From Spisula solida (lineage: Eukaryota > Mollusca > Bivalvia > Venerida > Mactridae), in the NCBI GenBank assembly GCA_947247005.1, contig OX365945.1, positions 11,724,501 through 11,788,500 on the forward strand: 64,000 nucleotides of DNA. The letters run 5' to 3'. A program made the position numbers and the translations under genes. Below are positions 1 to 13,331 of the stretch, one piece after another. Under the pieces are notes generated by a model that saw only the letters and a program-made list of their open reading frames with translations, did no database searches and was not told where the DNA came from. Positions within the stretch are counted from its first letter, which is position 1. The number at the start of each line of letters is the position of its first letter.

Positions 1-3000
1 CACAGAATTCCATTTTGGAAGACGAAAATGCGCTGCGTTCCTTCTGTATTATACGTATAGAGCGATTTTGATTAGATCGACTGCTATGACATTTTATTGA
101 TGGAATTTCAAATTCCTGTGATGAAAATGACAATTTTCAATTGTAGATAAAACACTTTTCATTTTTTGATATGAATAACGTAATCCTTTACGTATATGTA
201 TACTTTCAATTTAGCATAATGATTTTTGTTCAAAATATGTTGCCTACTTAAGGTTACTCTAAGGGGCTAAAAATGTGTAATTTTCTTCAGTGAATTAAAT
301 ACCCTTTTTGCATAATAACCCATTAGTCTCATACATCATTTTGTAGCTTAAAGTTCAAATAACTTATATCAATCAGTGTTTTTGTTATATTCACTTGTTA
401 TAAAAATGTTTTTATAAAAATCAATTACATAATAGGTATACATTTTTCAAAATGTCAGTCTCATTTATTTGGTAACAAAATATTAGAAAAATTAGAAATT
501 TTAGTTGTCAAATATTTTATCAAGGTCATGCCTGCCCATTTATTTAAATAAAAGCAGTTAAAATGCATTTATTTTGAACAATAAAATACATCAACATGAA
601 TTAAAATCTATCACATGTGCATATGTGAAGGCCTACTTTTAATAAATCCTAAATAGTTTAGGGTACGGTGGGCCTGATGGACCAGATAGATGTTGGTTAG
701 TCCATAACTGATTTTATCGGGTCTATAAAACTTAAAACTCGATTATTTGGACAAGTTTTAAGTTGACACGAAAGAACTGAAACAGGTGTATGAAAAATTG
801 ATAAAAGCTTTTGTATTTCTGTCAATAATAATCATATTTTAGTAAGATGTTCCTTTTCACAGTATTTTATTTGTTTATATACCAAAGAAATGGCTTATTT
901 ATCTTTAGTCGTACTGGTCCTTGATCATTTTTGTTCCGTCCGTTAGCCCGTTTCTTATGACATGGGAAAAACTGCTGTATTTTGTCAGTTTGTGAGTTAA
1001 AATCGTAAAATATTAATCAAAAACCTACTTGCAGACGATAATATAGTATGGCAGTAACCTCACACCATACGTAAACTTACCGAGCACGTTGAAACATTTG
1101 CACGGACTATTCGTGTAAATTGAAATATTTTTGACAGCTGTGTAATGGCCGATTTTACACAAACTGTACATGATCGAGGAAGATCCAGACAATCATATTA
1201 CAAAACAGTGTTTGCAATGATTATACAAACATAATTAACATTAGGATTATTTAAAACCGCATATTGCTTTTGTAATTTAGCTAACATAAAGTTTGACAGG
1301 AAGCCTCGTTACACATCTCAGATTATCAATTCGCTAACATGTGCTGCATGTGTTGAGATAGGAAAATGCTAATATTGATGTTTCATTGGGACTTAAATTT
1401 AACCTTAAGTGATATATTGTATCCGATGTCATCATTCGTTATGAACGACGCATTATGAAAACCGCAGCATTATGGTTTCGTCGATAAACTATCGCACTAC
1501 TTTAATTCATATTTGGTGGATGAATATAAATTTGCTACACAGCGCGAAATTCGTAAACAAACGAGATGACAACTGTAAAAAATTATTGAATTTCTGTGTT
1601 ATTTTCGTATGATCGTTTCTAAATTTGATGTATTATGAACGCAATAAAGATCATTATTCGATCTGGCAATCGATTACGTTGATTACTATGTTTGAAAAAC
1701 ATGTTGCTGTACATTTACTGCGGTGACAGGAGGAAGCAAACATGGCGACTTCCTTGCCGAAATTACACATCGACATGAAGGTGTTTTACTCGTAAACAAC
1801 ACACCAGCATCTAATTTCAAGCCTGGCATGCCCTTGCGACGATTGATTATAAAGTATATACAATGAGTTCGTATTATAAAATACAATAATGATAACGTTT
1901 GTCATACTGAAAGAAATGTTGTATGTTTTATGCAAAAATCGCCTTTATTTTAGTGTTAGCATTTGAATTAGGCGACTATATGGCACATTTCACATCACAC
2001 GCAAGTGCTACAATAGTTTCTTATTATATATGATAAAATCAGATGACATACGCTGTTTGAAATAGTTTTTTTCAAGTGTGTGTTTTTCAAACATTTTCAA
2101 TGGGTAGGATGAACGTTAAAAAAAATTCCCGACACAGTTACGCACTGATGGGTTCAATTTCAGCTACCCAAATTACCTTAAGTTTTACATGGTTGCAAAT
2201 TCTATTATTCTGTGTTACATAATGTTGTAAATACAAAATATGTAAGGTTCACTCTACCTCATGCAAATGCTCGAAAATGCACCAATAGACGGATGAATAT
2301 AGCTACTATTTTAAACGGCTAATCATCAGATTTTACCGTGTTCTTGTTCATTATGCTGAAACGAAAAAGAAACGCATAATAAAATTTTGGCAATCTTTTG
2401 TCTATTCGTAAAAATCAGTCCAGAAAAAACGCTAATGTGCTCATTGCCCATGAGAGCGATACATTTTTTGTATTTCAAAAACGCAATGTCGCGGGCACAG
2501 TCGTGTTGTGGAACAAAGTTACACAGCTTGTCACTGGTTTTGTAGTTGTAATAGAGATAAAATGGCAAATAACAAAATACTTTCTTTAGAATATTATCTT
2601 TTAAAAACTTGAAAAGGTGTTTTCTGACATGGTCAGATGGTTACACACTAATGCACTTAGAATTACCGTAAACTTCTATATCCAGTTCAAAAAACTATCA
2701 CACCTCATAGATTGGTACGAAACACTAACAATTGTTCACTATAGGATTTCATATAAATTTGTCTAGTACTATTCCGTACATAATTTGGTATACACAATAG
2801 TCTGATAATTTCAAATCCACCATTAGGTTTGAAAAAATAAAACGAGGCTTCAGGTCACGTGTCATTGGGTCAAAGTAACCCACTTAGTTCGGCTTATAAC
2901 GATTGTATTCGTGAATTTTCGTTGAGTCTCGATCTAGACCATGACGACTTTTATTTTAAAGGGTTACCCAGTAGACGAAATATAGCAACGCCATCGTTTC

Positions 3001-3484
3001 CCGGATCAAGTATGCTGTACCTAGATATATATGTAACATGCTCACCCTGACATCTCGGATAGCTTATTATTCAACTTACCTTACAAACAATTATAAACGG
3101 CGTATTTAGTCGTTCTTTGAGGACCGTGTTAGTCGCGTGCAAGATTTAAATTTATACAAGTTTCTCCAACACGGGAGTTTCGTTATACGAACTAACTTTT
3201 ACAATAACAAGAGCGATGTGTTGGCTAACATGGCTGTAGCCACAACACAATAACAATCGGACAGGGGAGAAAGCATACAACAAAAAGAACAGTGTACAAA
3301 TTGCTTTCTCTGTATGAAAAGTGGCCCCGGTGAAAATGACGAATAATGATGACGATTTGATGACTTTTCATTGGATATTGAAGTTTGATCATTAGAATTG
3401 TTGGCGGTATTTTGTGGCGTATAAATGCCCATTACTTGCCGTAAAGGTATAATAACGATGTGTGCGCAGTTATGAGCTACCAGT
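1..3484. other. Intergenic DNA without recognisable gene
   Basis: AT-rich sequence with only short open frames lacking domain motifs, splice context or compositional bias. I see no RNA gene and no convincing mobile element end here. Confidence 0.6.
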
Positions 3485-4255
3485 AGCCGATTCAAATTTT
3501 TGAATCGCGAATTAGCAAATAGCAGCTAACTTCACAATCCAGCGGCCAAATTGAATTCGATTTTTGCTATCGAATCTGAAACTGCGAACTGGCAACCACC
3601 AGCCAATTCAAATTATAATTTAGGATCAAATTGACAACTGCGAACTGGCTGTCAGCTGCCAGTTCGATTTTCCTAGTGGACTCGAATCGGAAACTGCGAA
3701 CGGGCAGCCAGCCAGCTGCCAATTCACATTTTCCGGGTAGACACGAATTGGCAACTGCGAACCGACAGCCAGCTGTCAATTAAAATCTTACAGTAGGGTC
3801 GAATTGGCAACTGCGAACCCACCGCCAGCAGCCGATTTAAATCTTACAGTAGGATCGAATTGGCAACTGCGAACCCACCGCCCGCAGCCGACTCAAAATC
3901 TTACTGTAGGATCCAATTGGCAACTGCGAAGTGGCAGCCAGCAGCCGATTTAAATGTTTCTCTAAGATCGAATTGGCAACCGCGAAGTGGCAGCCAGCAG
4001 CCGATTCTTTCACTAGAAGATCGAATTGACCACTGCAAAGTGGCAGCCAGCAACCCATTCAAATTTCACTAGAGGATCGAATTAGGAACTGCGAACCGGC
4101 AGCCAGTTTCCAATCAAATTTTACTATAGGATTGAATTGGCAACTGCGAACCGGCAGCCAGCTGCCATTTCGATTTTTTTTATCTAAGATCGAATTGACA
4201 ATTGCGATCTTGCAGCCAGCAGCCTGCAGCCATATCAATGTTTTCTTAAAAATCA
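3485..4255. repeat. Minisatellite, ~57-bp unit, about 13 copies
   Basis: The core 'AATTGGCAACTGCGAA', followed by a 'GGCAGCCAGCAGCCGATT'-like segment, recurs about every 57 bp (for example near 3801, 3857, 3913 and 3969). Copies differ by substitutions and small indels, most strongly at the edges. Short frames open on both strands across the array only because the repeat lacks stops. Confidence 0.9.
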
Positions 4256-6855
4256 AATTGTGTATCTGGTACTCTCGCAGACTTTCAGACATTTTGGTGC
4301 CAATTGAGTTAAGACCAGTTTTAATATGTAGCGACCCTTAGGAGTCTATTGCGTCTGTCTGCGACTGTATCTAGCACTTTCGCATACTTTCAAAAAGAAA
4401 GATAATGACATTTTTATTTTTTACGGTAGCGTCCTTGTGCCAAATCAGAATGTTCTATAAAAAATAAAAAAGCCTAACTACGAGATAAACAACCTAATTA
4501 GGAGATAAAAAACCTAATTAGGAGATATAATCACCTACGTAGGATATAAAAAGTCCTACGTAAGAGATTAAAATTCGTAGATGGTTTGGGCTCTACATGG
4601 GCTCCAACTAAACTAAAGTCAAATTGCGTAGTGCTTTATGGTTACTTTGGGAATCTGGTCACTCTGTTTGACCCAAGTTATTGTCCTGATGGTGGTCTCG
4701 GTTGACTCGTATAGACATACCCTACATCGACATGCCCGGTCTACCGGGATTTCACAGCCTTATTTGGGCTCGAACCCAGCTACCAATAACAGTAATGTCT
4801 TACATCCATTTCGGGGCCCTGCCCCTACCTATCAGCCCATAGAAAGGACCGTGTTGATGGTTGCATTCGACGCGTATGAACATACATTGAATATGAAGCT
4901 TGGTCGAATATCGATTGCCGAGCTGGTTCGATATAAGACATAGCTCGATATTTAATATCGATGTTCGATTATCGATTGCCGTGCCAACTTCACTCGGAAA
5001 TGTCCTTCTCAAATTTGTCTGCATATATGTGGAATATAACCCCAACAAACATTCGTCTGCTTACATCAATTAATTTGTTAAAAAATCTGTGAATATTTCT
5101 TATTACGCAAACAAAAAGTTTAATACCATATATGTATGACTGAAATTATCTATGTTGGAAATAATGAAATTGAATATTTGAACAGTTTACTACTAGTATA
5201 TGTGTACTTTGAGTGATTGTCCAAAGAACATGTTTTGCTGTTGTTTGTTTTATAAAAGACATGTTTTAACTAAGATGTATGTGTAATTAATATGTCTGTA
5301 CATGTTACCTTCTGTAATAAAGATATTATTATTATTATAACTTGTATAAATTACTGTTACTGTAAGGGGAGGTAACTGATACGGGAAGTTTAAACATAAC
5401 GGTTGGGTTACGGCGCTTACCGTGGTCATATTATGCCAATTATGTTATTCAAAGAAAATAAAGGCGTTATTATGCCAAAACGAATTAATAGTACGGATCT
5501 GGTAGCATGCTGAATAAAGATAGGGTAGTGGTAAAAACACTTTTGAGATGGTTGTAATCAGGGGTTGGTGTTCGCGGTTTTGTCCGACAAAAACGAAATT
5601 TATTGGAGCCTTACGAAATTTTACCGTTTATACTTCGGCTATTGGAACGTAGGTTTTCTGCCTTGTTAACGTCTGCACTAGCAACACAACGACGATAAAA
5701 ACATCTACATCGTATTAGTGTTATGTTTGGCACTCTACGTTATAACCGCAGTGATAATCCATACCGCTCCGAGGAGGTTCGTCTGCCTTCGAACCGACAC
5801 TGCCCTCACAGAGTACCACACGTGAGGCTTCACTATATACGTGTATATGTATAATCTTAGTCACAATCTTGAAAATACTTAATAGATACTTCACAGAATG
5901 ATGATAAGTTAAACAATTAAACATTATATTCATCATTTCCGGAAACCATCACACTTTGGTCTTACACTTTGTTGCTATGGTTACCACGACCGGAAATAGA
6001 GATCTTCAAATTGTCCATCTTCCAGTTTGCCATCAGATGATGTCGTTGTCAGTAAACATTTGAAATTACAGGAGCGCTTGATTTATAAGAATATACGCAA
6101 AAGGAATAATTTAAATGTAAGACACTTTTTTATTGATAAAATATTTGACAAATGACATGTACATATGACAATGACATGTGTACGTGAAATGATCCAAAAT
6201 AACCCAGACTCGCTCTCTCGCGGGAGCATATTGCTTTTTCAAGGGACAAGTAATATATCATCTTAAACCGCTTGCCAATTCCTTTAATCTAATGCAAAAT
6301 TTTGTACTATCTTGTTCGATTTCGTTTATTGTAGCGATTTTTTTCAGACTAGGGCCTATCAAATATGCGCACCACTAGAAAGACATGGTGGCGGTTCAAT
6401 CCCAGGCCACAGCGTACCAACATTGTTAAAATGGTATTGATGTGCTCCCTTGCATGACCCAGGGTCAGGAGTATGTGCTGTCAAACACTATTGTTATAAT
6501 ACAGTAGGCCTATATAAATAAATACCAAATTTATCTATGCGCTTTTTCATGCAATTTCATGTTCAAAAGCGCTTTACAATGAAAGTACAGACATGGTTTA
6601 AAACAATTTTTTATGGAATAATAGTATTTAATAAAAAAAAAACGTGAATTACGCAAATGATGATATAGATAAAATACAGTACAGTACACGTATTTACATT
6701 TAGCAAAAAGAAAATGGAACACCTATTTTCCCGAGAAAAGAATTGGCGAGGAATGTGCCAACAATTAAGTTATCTATAATATTGTTCAGTATTACTTGAG
6801 AGGTTGGGTATTCAGCAAGATGCATGTCACTCGCTATTCCATCCATCGGGTGTAT
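4256..6855. other. Intergenic DNA with short repeats
   Basis: About 4485-4570 carries four degenerate copies of a ~20-bp unit built on 'CCTAATTAGGAGATA'. Around 5290-5340 the sequence ends in 'AATAAAGATATTATTATTA', which looks like the 3' tail of a non-LTR retroelement on the plus strand. A 101-codon frame at 4638-4943 has no recognisable domain and contains an internal approximate duplication, so I do not call it a gene. Confidence 0.5.
6380..6475 (+). mobile_element. Degenerate tRNA-derived SINE fragment
   Basis: A box-B-like 'GGTTCAATCCCAGG' is followed by 'CAGCGTACCAAC', an 'AAAATGGTA' segment and 'CCCTTGCATGAC'. This order resembles the better preserved SINE at 24497. No box A is visible. 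The assignment is tentative. Confidence 0.4.
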
Positions 6856-7019
6856 CGGGACCTTTTTATATGATGGCTGATTTATGCCATGTCGCCGTAT
6901 TTTCGCTTTTTCGCCGCTACAAAACGAAAATGCGAAATCGGGACCTTTTTATATGGTGGCTGATTTATGCCATGTCGCCGTATTTTCGCTTTTTCGCCGC
7001 TACAAAACGAAAATGCGAA
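6856..7019. repeat. Exact-boundary tandem duplication, 82 bp x 2
   Basis: The block beginning 'TCGGGACCTTTTTATATG' at 6856 is repeated at 6938 with almost no differences, so the duplication looks recent. Each unit also contains the inverted pair 'ATTTTCGC' and 'GCGAAAAT'-like segments. Confidence 0.9.
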
Positions 7020-7647
7020 AATGTAACAAAAGAACACAAGTACATAATGTTCTTGTTTTTTCTTCTTCTTTTTATATAAAGTATATCCAAACTTGAAGCA
7101 GAGAAGAATCTGTTTAGTTGACGACGTATCTATATACTCTCTAAATAATTGTTTTCTTGACTCTGATACTTAGTAGTTACTGATATTATCGCAATAGGAA
7201 ACAATTGAATGCGTTAATTATCTATTCATGTGATCAATAATAAAATAGCTACATATTCTCAATATTCTAGAAACTAATTTTCTAAATGTCAGTTTATTTA
7301 GTTTTTATTTTATCGGATACACTATTCTTTTGTCATGTTTCTAAATAAAACATACAGTGTCCCTATAGGGATATCATTGTGTCATTCCTTCCACCAGTAT
7401 AATTTTATTCTAAAAACTAATTTATCATGGAATTATCTACACTTACTATTTTTATGCATTGTTCAAGATTTGGGGTGTGCATTCCCATGCTGGGTCGAGC
7501 TTGTATGGAATTAGGAACAACAGAACACAACGTGTTGAATTTAAAATGGGCATTTATTTGTAAAATTCCATAAAACCATCAAATAAAGCAAACTGCTGGT
7601 TTGTGTTCTTAAATGACATAAATGGGCGGACAATAAACGCTGTTTCG

Positions 7648-7775
7648 ATCGATTGTGAAACAAGTTTAACAACATAGATTGCTAATCCAATTAATCACGT
7701 GTACACCTCATTCCTGATGGTCTCAATGTCGTCGTCTTGGGGTATGAGAGAAAAACTTTAGCCGCGTGTAGAAGT
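7648..7775 (-). mobile_element. 3' part of the 24.5-kb SINE family, reverse orientation
   Basis: Read on the minus strand this matches the tail of the SINE at 24497: 'CTCTCATACCCC', 'ATCAGGAATGAGGTGT', 'GTGATTAAT' and a terminal 'CTTGTTTCACAATCGA'. The copy is diverged and lacks a tRNA head. Confidence 0.7.
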
Positions 7776-9470
7776 TACCAGTTGCTTGCTAAAGGCTGGG
7801 GGTAAATTCTTGGAACACTGGTTCGATCACTGACTGTGCATCTGACGGAAGCGGTTAAAAAACTTCAAAACTTTTGGAAAATGGACGTTAATACAACTAA
7901 ATTAAGCTAAAACATGTACTTTAAACGCACTAGTATATTAGTATACACATTAGTACTTATTTAACCAATGTACAGAGTAATCTCTTCTCTATATTTGGGT
8001 ATAGCTGATTATTTTTGAAAGCTGTAATTTTCTCAAATAGAAATACAATTTGTGCATGCGTCATTTACAAAAACTCGGTTTAAGCTAGGTCGAAAAATCT
8101 AAGCCGGGTAAAAAATCAATACTCCCCAGCTACGCTCAAGCTGTAAAGAGCGTACACAATACCCTAGCCTTTCAAGTGTGATCAAAGGTGTTCTTTTGAA
8201 TCCGTGTCAATTTGAAAAGACACTACATGTGGGTTTCAAAATTTTGTGTTTATGCAAAATATTTTTACGTTGCCATAAGCGAGAACTCTCTATTTAATGT
8301 TTTATTGATATCGATTACGCTTTAATGTACTTAGGCGCTGATACGAAATGTATTAGTATGTATTAGTATGTGTGTTAACTATATATTTGGAAAGGAATTT
8401 GGATTAAACCTGACTACAATGTCAGGGTTAACTTAAAACTTGTAAGTACATGTATTTATTTCAATATTGATATCAAAACATTTCATTTATATGAACAAAT
8501 CTACTCCAAATCTTATAACTTATCAACTGTATTACTAGTATTGTTTGTTGATTTGCTGACTCGATTCGTGGTCAAATTAACTGGTTTAACTTTCTGCTAA
8601 TCTTCACTGATAAGCGTTATGTTTACGTTACGTTTACGTATAGGCCTGTATTATACATGTACAATAATATTCCATTGGTTTGTTGCTAGAGTTATTGGGC
8701 CGTGCTAGGGTAATCTAACAAGGTATTCAAATGTTGGGTATGATTCAACAATAATAATTTATTTCAAGATTCGGTCTTATAACAGGCAACGCTAATAAAA
8801 CATGCATGTTTATTTCACGAGCAAGATTTGCAATGTCAAAAGACTTAGTGCCGTCATGGTTCGATGAATTCGTTTTATTGATATTTATTTTATAAGCCCC
8901 AGGGGTAAATGTAGTATAGTATCCAAGGATAAATGTAGTACATTATAATGCTGCTTATTGTATCCAACCAATTTCAATTTGAAGAAAAAAACATTTTGAA
9001 AAACAAACGATGTATGACTCTACATGCCCGTAAAATGACTGAATACTATAAACTATTGGGAAGATACATGCGAACATGCATGCGATATGCATTAGATGTG
9101 ACGTTTATATGTCACAGAATAAACTGTCAGTAACCCAAACACTATTACATGTACTTAGACGCCTATCGATTCAAAATTCTGTATAAAATTATAACGAATG
9201 CCTTTAATGTATGCCGACATTTTTACAAGTGTTTGAAATCTAACTGATCATATTTATTCAATCGTCAAACATTGGTGTCATTTTTCTAAACCCCATTCAA
9301 GAAATAAAGCCTGACATATATTCTATAGACATGAAATATCTCCATTCTATTGTCAACATCATTTTAGCTGTATTATATTATACACTGTTCACGTATACAC
9401 AATGAAGTCTCATTAATACCTTAATATTATGCCTCGGTCACATTTATCCTACGAGCTCCTTGCGAGCTCC
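7776..9470. other. Intergenic DNA, nothing identified
   Basis: AT-rich sequence with no long frame, tRNA-like box pair or paired inverted repeat that I can support. Confidence 0.5.
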
Positions 9471-9530
9471 CTACTTCTTCGTGTTCTACTTCTTCGTGTT
9501 CTACTTCTTCGAGTTCTTCTTCTTCTGTGT
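9471..9530 (+). repeat. 15-bp pyrimidine-rich tandem repeat
   Basis: The unit 'CTACTTCTTCGTGTT' is repeated about four times with small changes. Confidence 0.85.
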
Positions 9531-9577
9531 TTCATCTTCTACGGTCGCTTATATCAGTTTGGATGTTGTGACGAACT

Positions 9578-9832
9578 TCACCGTCTTCTGTAGGTCGCTG
9601 GCATCTTTCTACAGGACATGTCTGCAGGCCAGTCGTTCTCGTCGTGCTTTCTCCACATTACGGCAGATTCGCTGTATATAGAATTATGCTCCCCTGTCAC
9701 CGGTGTCCCGCACTGACATATAGCTGTCTCCGCAATACCAAGTCTTTTCATATGTTTCCGCAGATCACAGTATACGTAGACGGAAAATGGTAGTTTAAAT
9801 ATGTCTGTTAAGTTTGTGTAGGATGTTTTCAC
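9578..9832 (-). pseudogene. Possible non-LTR retrotransposon ORF2 C-terminal remnant
   Basis: An 84-codon minus frame contains 'LRKHMKRLGIAETAICQCG' followed by 'TGEH'. This resembles the short Cys/His segment (CxCG...EH) found near the C-terminus of many LINE ORF2 proteins. No reverse transcriptase motif is visible upstream, and the frame closes quickly. If real it is a dead fragment, and the similarity could be chance. Confidence 0.3.
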
Positions 9833-10562
9833 TGGGTATATATCCTTTGTTCGTGATCTTCCAATCTGATATGTAACTAGTCTTCAGTAGGGATTGGTGT
9901 TAGGGGTTAACAGTACGTACCATTTCCTTTATTTAAGTGGTTTTCATGGTCCGAAGGATAACTCTTAGGCCTAATTTTTTAACCTTGCTTGTCCAGTTTG
10001 GCTTGACTGGCCGGGAACAGCTTGTACGGCCCATTACGGACTTTGCACAAGCTCCGTGCAAATTTTTAAAGTTACGATACTTGAACGGCTATTGCAGGTA
10101 ACTCTTGAGACGGTCCCGGTACGAACATCGTGTGAGTTCCATGTGAGCGTCGTCAGATAATATAATAAATACATCAAACTTGTATTCACAAAGAGGTTGG
10201 GTGCACTACAGATCGAAAACGAGTATTGAGCCGTATCCGCACTTTTAGCTATAATAAATTATTATTTATATAGTTCATACCCTAAGGTTACCGCTCAAAG
10301 GTCCGATTATATATATAAGGGTGAATTATTTATCGATATCACATTCCCAACACCAAATAATTGTATAAGTTCGTAAACAATGCTGTTTTGTCACGATGTG
10401 AGTGTTTTGGTGGCTGACCATTTGACCCCTATAAGCATTATATCCTGAAGTACTTATAAATGAATAATACATGTGTGAAAATATTAATCATGTTAACATC
10501 TACGTTATTATGTCTGTAAATTGGAGTAAACACGACTAATCAATGTGTTGTTAATTTGTTTG

Positions 10563-11150
10563 ACGTTCTATGGTGTTGACTTTCTGTTATGCGACTTTCT
10601 ATGGGGTCGACTTTTTATGGTGTCGACTTTCTATGGTGTCGAATCTTTATGGTGTCGACTTTCTATGGGGTCGACTTTTTATGGTGTCGACTTTCTATGG
10701 TGTCAACTTTCTATGGTGTATAATTTATATGATGCAGACTTTCTATGGTGTTGAATCTCTATGGTGTCGACTTTCTATTGTGTCGTATCTCTATGGTGTC
10801 GACTTTCTATGATGCCGACTTTCTATGGTGTCGACTTTTTATGGTGTCGAATATCGATGGTGTCGACTTTCTATGGTGTCGACTTTCTATGATGCCGACT
10901 TTCTATGGTGTCGACTTTTTATGGTGTCGATTTGCTATGGTGTCGACTTTCTATGATGTCGACTATGGTGTCGATTTGCTATGGTGTCGACGGTCTATGC
11001 TGTAGATTTGCTATGGTGTCAACTTTCTATGATGTCAATTTTCTATAATGTCCATTTTTTATGATGTCCACTTTCTATGATGTCCACTTTCTTTGGTGTC
11101 TGCTTTTTAAGGTTTTGACTTTCTGTGGTGGGTCGACTTTCTTAGTTGTT
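10563..11150. repeat. Minisatellite, 16-bp unit, ~36 copies
   Basis: The unit 'GACTTTCTATGGTGTC' repeats with substitutions (GGGTC, GATGC and TATTG variants). Sixteen is not a multiple of three, so the translated frames repeat every 16 residues (48 bp). The array therefore stays open in overlapping frames without being coding. Confidence 0.95.
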
Positions 11151-12878
11151 GTCCTGCTTGTTGAAAGATTGTTTACTTAATTCATTGAAAACATCTTTAT
11201 GCTACTTAAACAAATGTATCCATAACCTTTCTAAAAGAGGTACATTGTTTAGGTAAGCATATAAATCCCGTCGACGATATACTAAGAAGTTCCATTCTAT
11301 ATTTCAAAGTTTTAGCCTTATTATAAATACGTACCCGGCAGAATTTCAGAAATATAGAATATTGATAATCATGTATAAACACGCCGTTACTGTTTATATA
11401 AGCGATGTTCAAGAACACAGTCAACATTTCTATTAAGTGGTAATTAAATGTACGAAATGTAAAATACCTTTTATGTTATACGTAAAATATTATTATTTTA
11501 ATAGCCTCGTTACGTTCAGTTACGCAAATACATAGATCTTTCGAAAGAATATTTTGTCAAATTGTATAGCCTACTTTTTAATCAATACTGGACAATAGAG
11601 TTTACTATTATACGTCAATGGAACACAAGTGAAACCGAAAACGTACTTTAGATGAATTCAATATATTTTCGTAGGCGGGTATATCCTGCAGAAGTACTTT
11701 AGTTTTACATGCAATTGAGTGCCCAATTTATACATGCATTTTCTCAAACTCCTCTGTTGTGTTTTAAGCGAGTACATTGTAGAAAATATAAGATAACGCA
11801 GCACTGGAAATTTCCTAAATTCTTTTCAGTGTTTCCTACCCAATTACAGATGAACTGGTTGAAACCGGTAATCTCGCATGTATCGGTGCTATACACCGGA
11901 CACGTTAAAGAACCAATAGAGCAGCGCGCCCGGATTCCTTGTATCACACACACTTTCTCACTTTCTGACTCTTTCCTCGAAGATCATTGGCCAAAAAGGC
12001 AGGGAGAAAACCGAATGGTCGCACTACGTCTTAGTCGAAGGCAAAAACTAGACATAAAATGCAAATAAATCATTCTATTCCGTCTGGAGTCGAATCGTTA
12101 TAAGCTACACGCATACTCTATGTGGCATTAACCCTTCACACCATAAACCCCTAATATATTTTAATTTCAGTATTACAGTAACTCTGACCAGATATTGGTC
12201 ATATAAGGTTTTATAATAGCATATTATGTCCTGCAATATTTTCTGGACTTGCGTCTTATGAACCAAGTCTACAAACAAACTGAGCGACCCCCATACACCA
12301 TCTGTGCCGTAACTAAGTTTTGGAACTTGTGGATCGACCCTTTTGGCCATGTATATCAAATGTATATTTGGATGGCAGTAATTGTATAATATTATTTGGG
12401 TAATAAAATATGTTTTAACTATGAACTAAACGTGTACACTGTCTTCATAATAAGTGTTTGAAAATGACTTACGATTGACACCACATCGTCCTTGACATTT
12501 CTGCTAAAGTGGTTGTAATGTACGAGTAATAGTAAATTATAATTTAACGATTCTGTTCTAGGACAATGTCAATAAAAGCATTAAGTATATAATTATTATT
12601 ATTTAATAATTGGTAACGGTTTAAGTATGGATTTAATTTCGCGGTGAATAAATATTGACCTAATTATCGAGTACTTCATTACTTTGGTTAATCTTTGTTT
12701 TCTACTGGTTGCACAAACACGTATGTTTACATTATAATAAATATGTTTACATTCTACAACGCCAAAAATGGTGTGTAGGACTTTATGAATTCTATACTTA
12801 GGAAGTAACACTAAACAGGATTATATATTGATCTGTTCGTCTAGATTAGCTAGGATCACTATTAAATATAAAGCGTAA
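11151..12878. other. Intergenic DNA, no supported gene
   Basis: The longest plus frame (11709-12068, 119 codons) has no domain. Near its end it carries an 'ACCGAATGGTCGCACTA' segment whose relative 'ACCGAATGGTCATGCACTA' occurs near 35216 in an unrelated context, so at least that part is a dispersed repeat. Confidence 0.5.
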
Positions 12879-12959
12879 GGTAAAAAATAAAATATTGTTT
12901 GTTTCCCTTTTCCTACCCACCAAAGCAAAAAGTCCCAACCCAAATTATTTTTATTGATC

Positions 12960-13132
12960 ACCTGAAAAAAAACACAACTTTTAAATGGCCCCATTCTCAC
13001 TAGTCACCATAGTAGTCTGTTGGGGGTCTTTATACTGGCAATAACCCTCACAGATCACCATACGCAGTGTATCAACAATCAATATCAAGTATGTTCCCTC
13101 TATAAATAAAGTCTTTATTATTATTATTATAT
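12960..13132 (+). mobile_element. Short retroelement nested in element copy A
   Basis: This segment is absent from the otherwise alignable copy C at 56484-56758. It ends in 'AATAAAGTC' and an (ATT)n tail, as SINEs and LINE 3' ends often do. No tRNA-like promoter is evident, so the class is undetermined. Confidence 0.5.
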
Positions 13133-13242
13133 CAATCAAAACAGTAGAACTAGTTATGTGCATCGGCAAAACAAAAATTATTGACAATAAATATATTTTT
13201 TTAAATTAAAAAAATATCTTGCCTACCTCCCCAACCCTAAAT

Positions 13243-13308
13243 GGACAGGGTCGTGAAGGGGAAACGACAGGGTCGGGAAGGGGAAACGACAGGGTCGGGA
13301 AGGGGAAA
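13243..13308 (+). repeat. 22-bp tandem repeat x 3
   Basis: 'GACAGGGTCGGGAAGGGG' plus 'AAAC' is repeated three times inside the right arm of the inverted-repeat element. It seems to be a local amplification of the subterminal sequence. Confidence 0.9.
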
Positions 13309-13331
13309 CGAACACTATTTTATTTTTGGCG

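Larger units (their letters stand above)
12879..13331. mobile_element. Inverted-repeat DNA element, copy A (TAA target duplication)
   Basis: The ends read inward 'GGTAAAAAATAAAATATTG' (left) and 'CGCCAAAAATAAAATAGTG' (right, reverse complement), followed on both sides by TTTGTTTCCC-like sequence. TAA flanks both sides (12876-12878 and 13332-13334). A 3-bp TAA duplication with non-coding content suits a PIF/Harbinger-type MITE. The interior shares 'CAGTAGAACTAGT' and nearby sequence with copy C at 56484 but is ~178 bp longer, because another repeat is inserted at about 12960-13132. A 22-bp unit repeated three times (13243-13308) lies in the right arm. Confidence 0.8.

Noticed and set aside
4638..4943. 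101-codon plus frame
   Set aside because: Internal approximate duplication and no domain; judged non-coding.
10545..11005. Three overlapping open frames of 69-86 codons rich in Phe, Tyr, Gly and Val
   Set aside because: They are three readings of the same 16-bp minisatellite.
11709..12068. 119-codon plus frame
   Set aside because: No recognisable domain; part of it is dispersed repeat sequence seen again near 35215.
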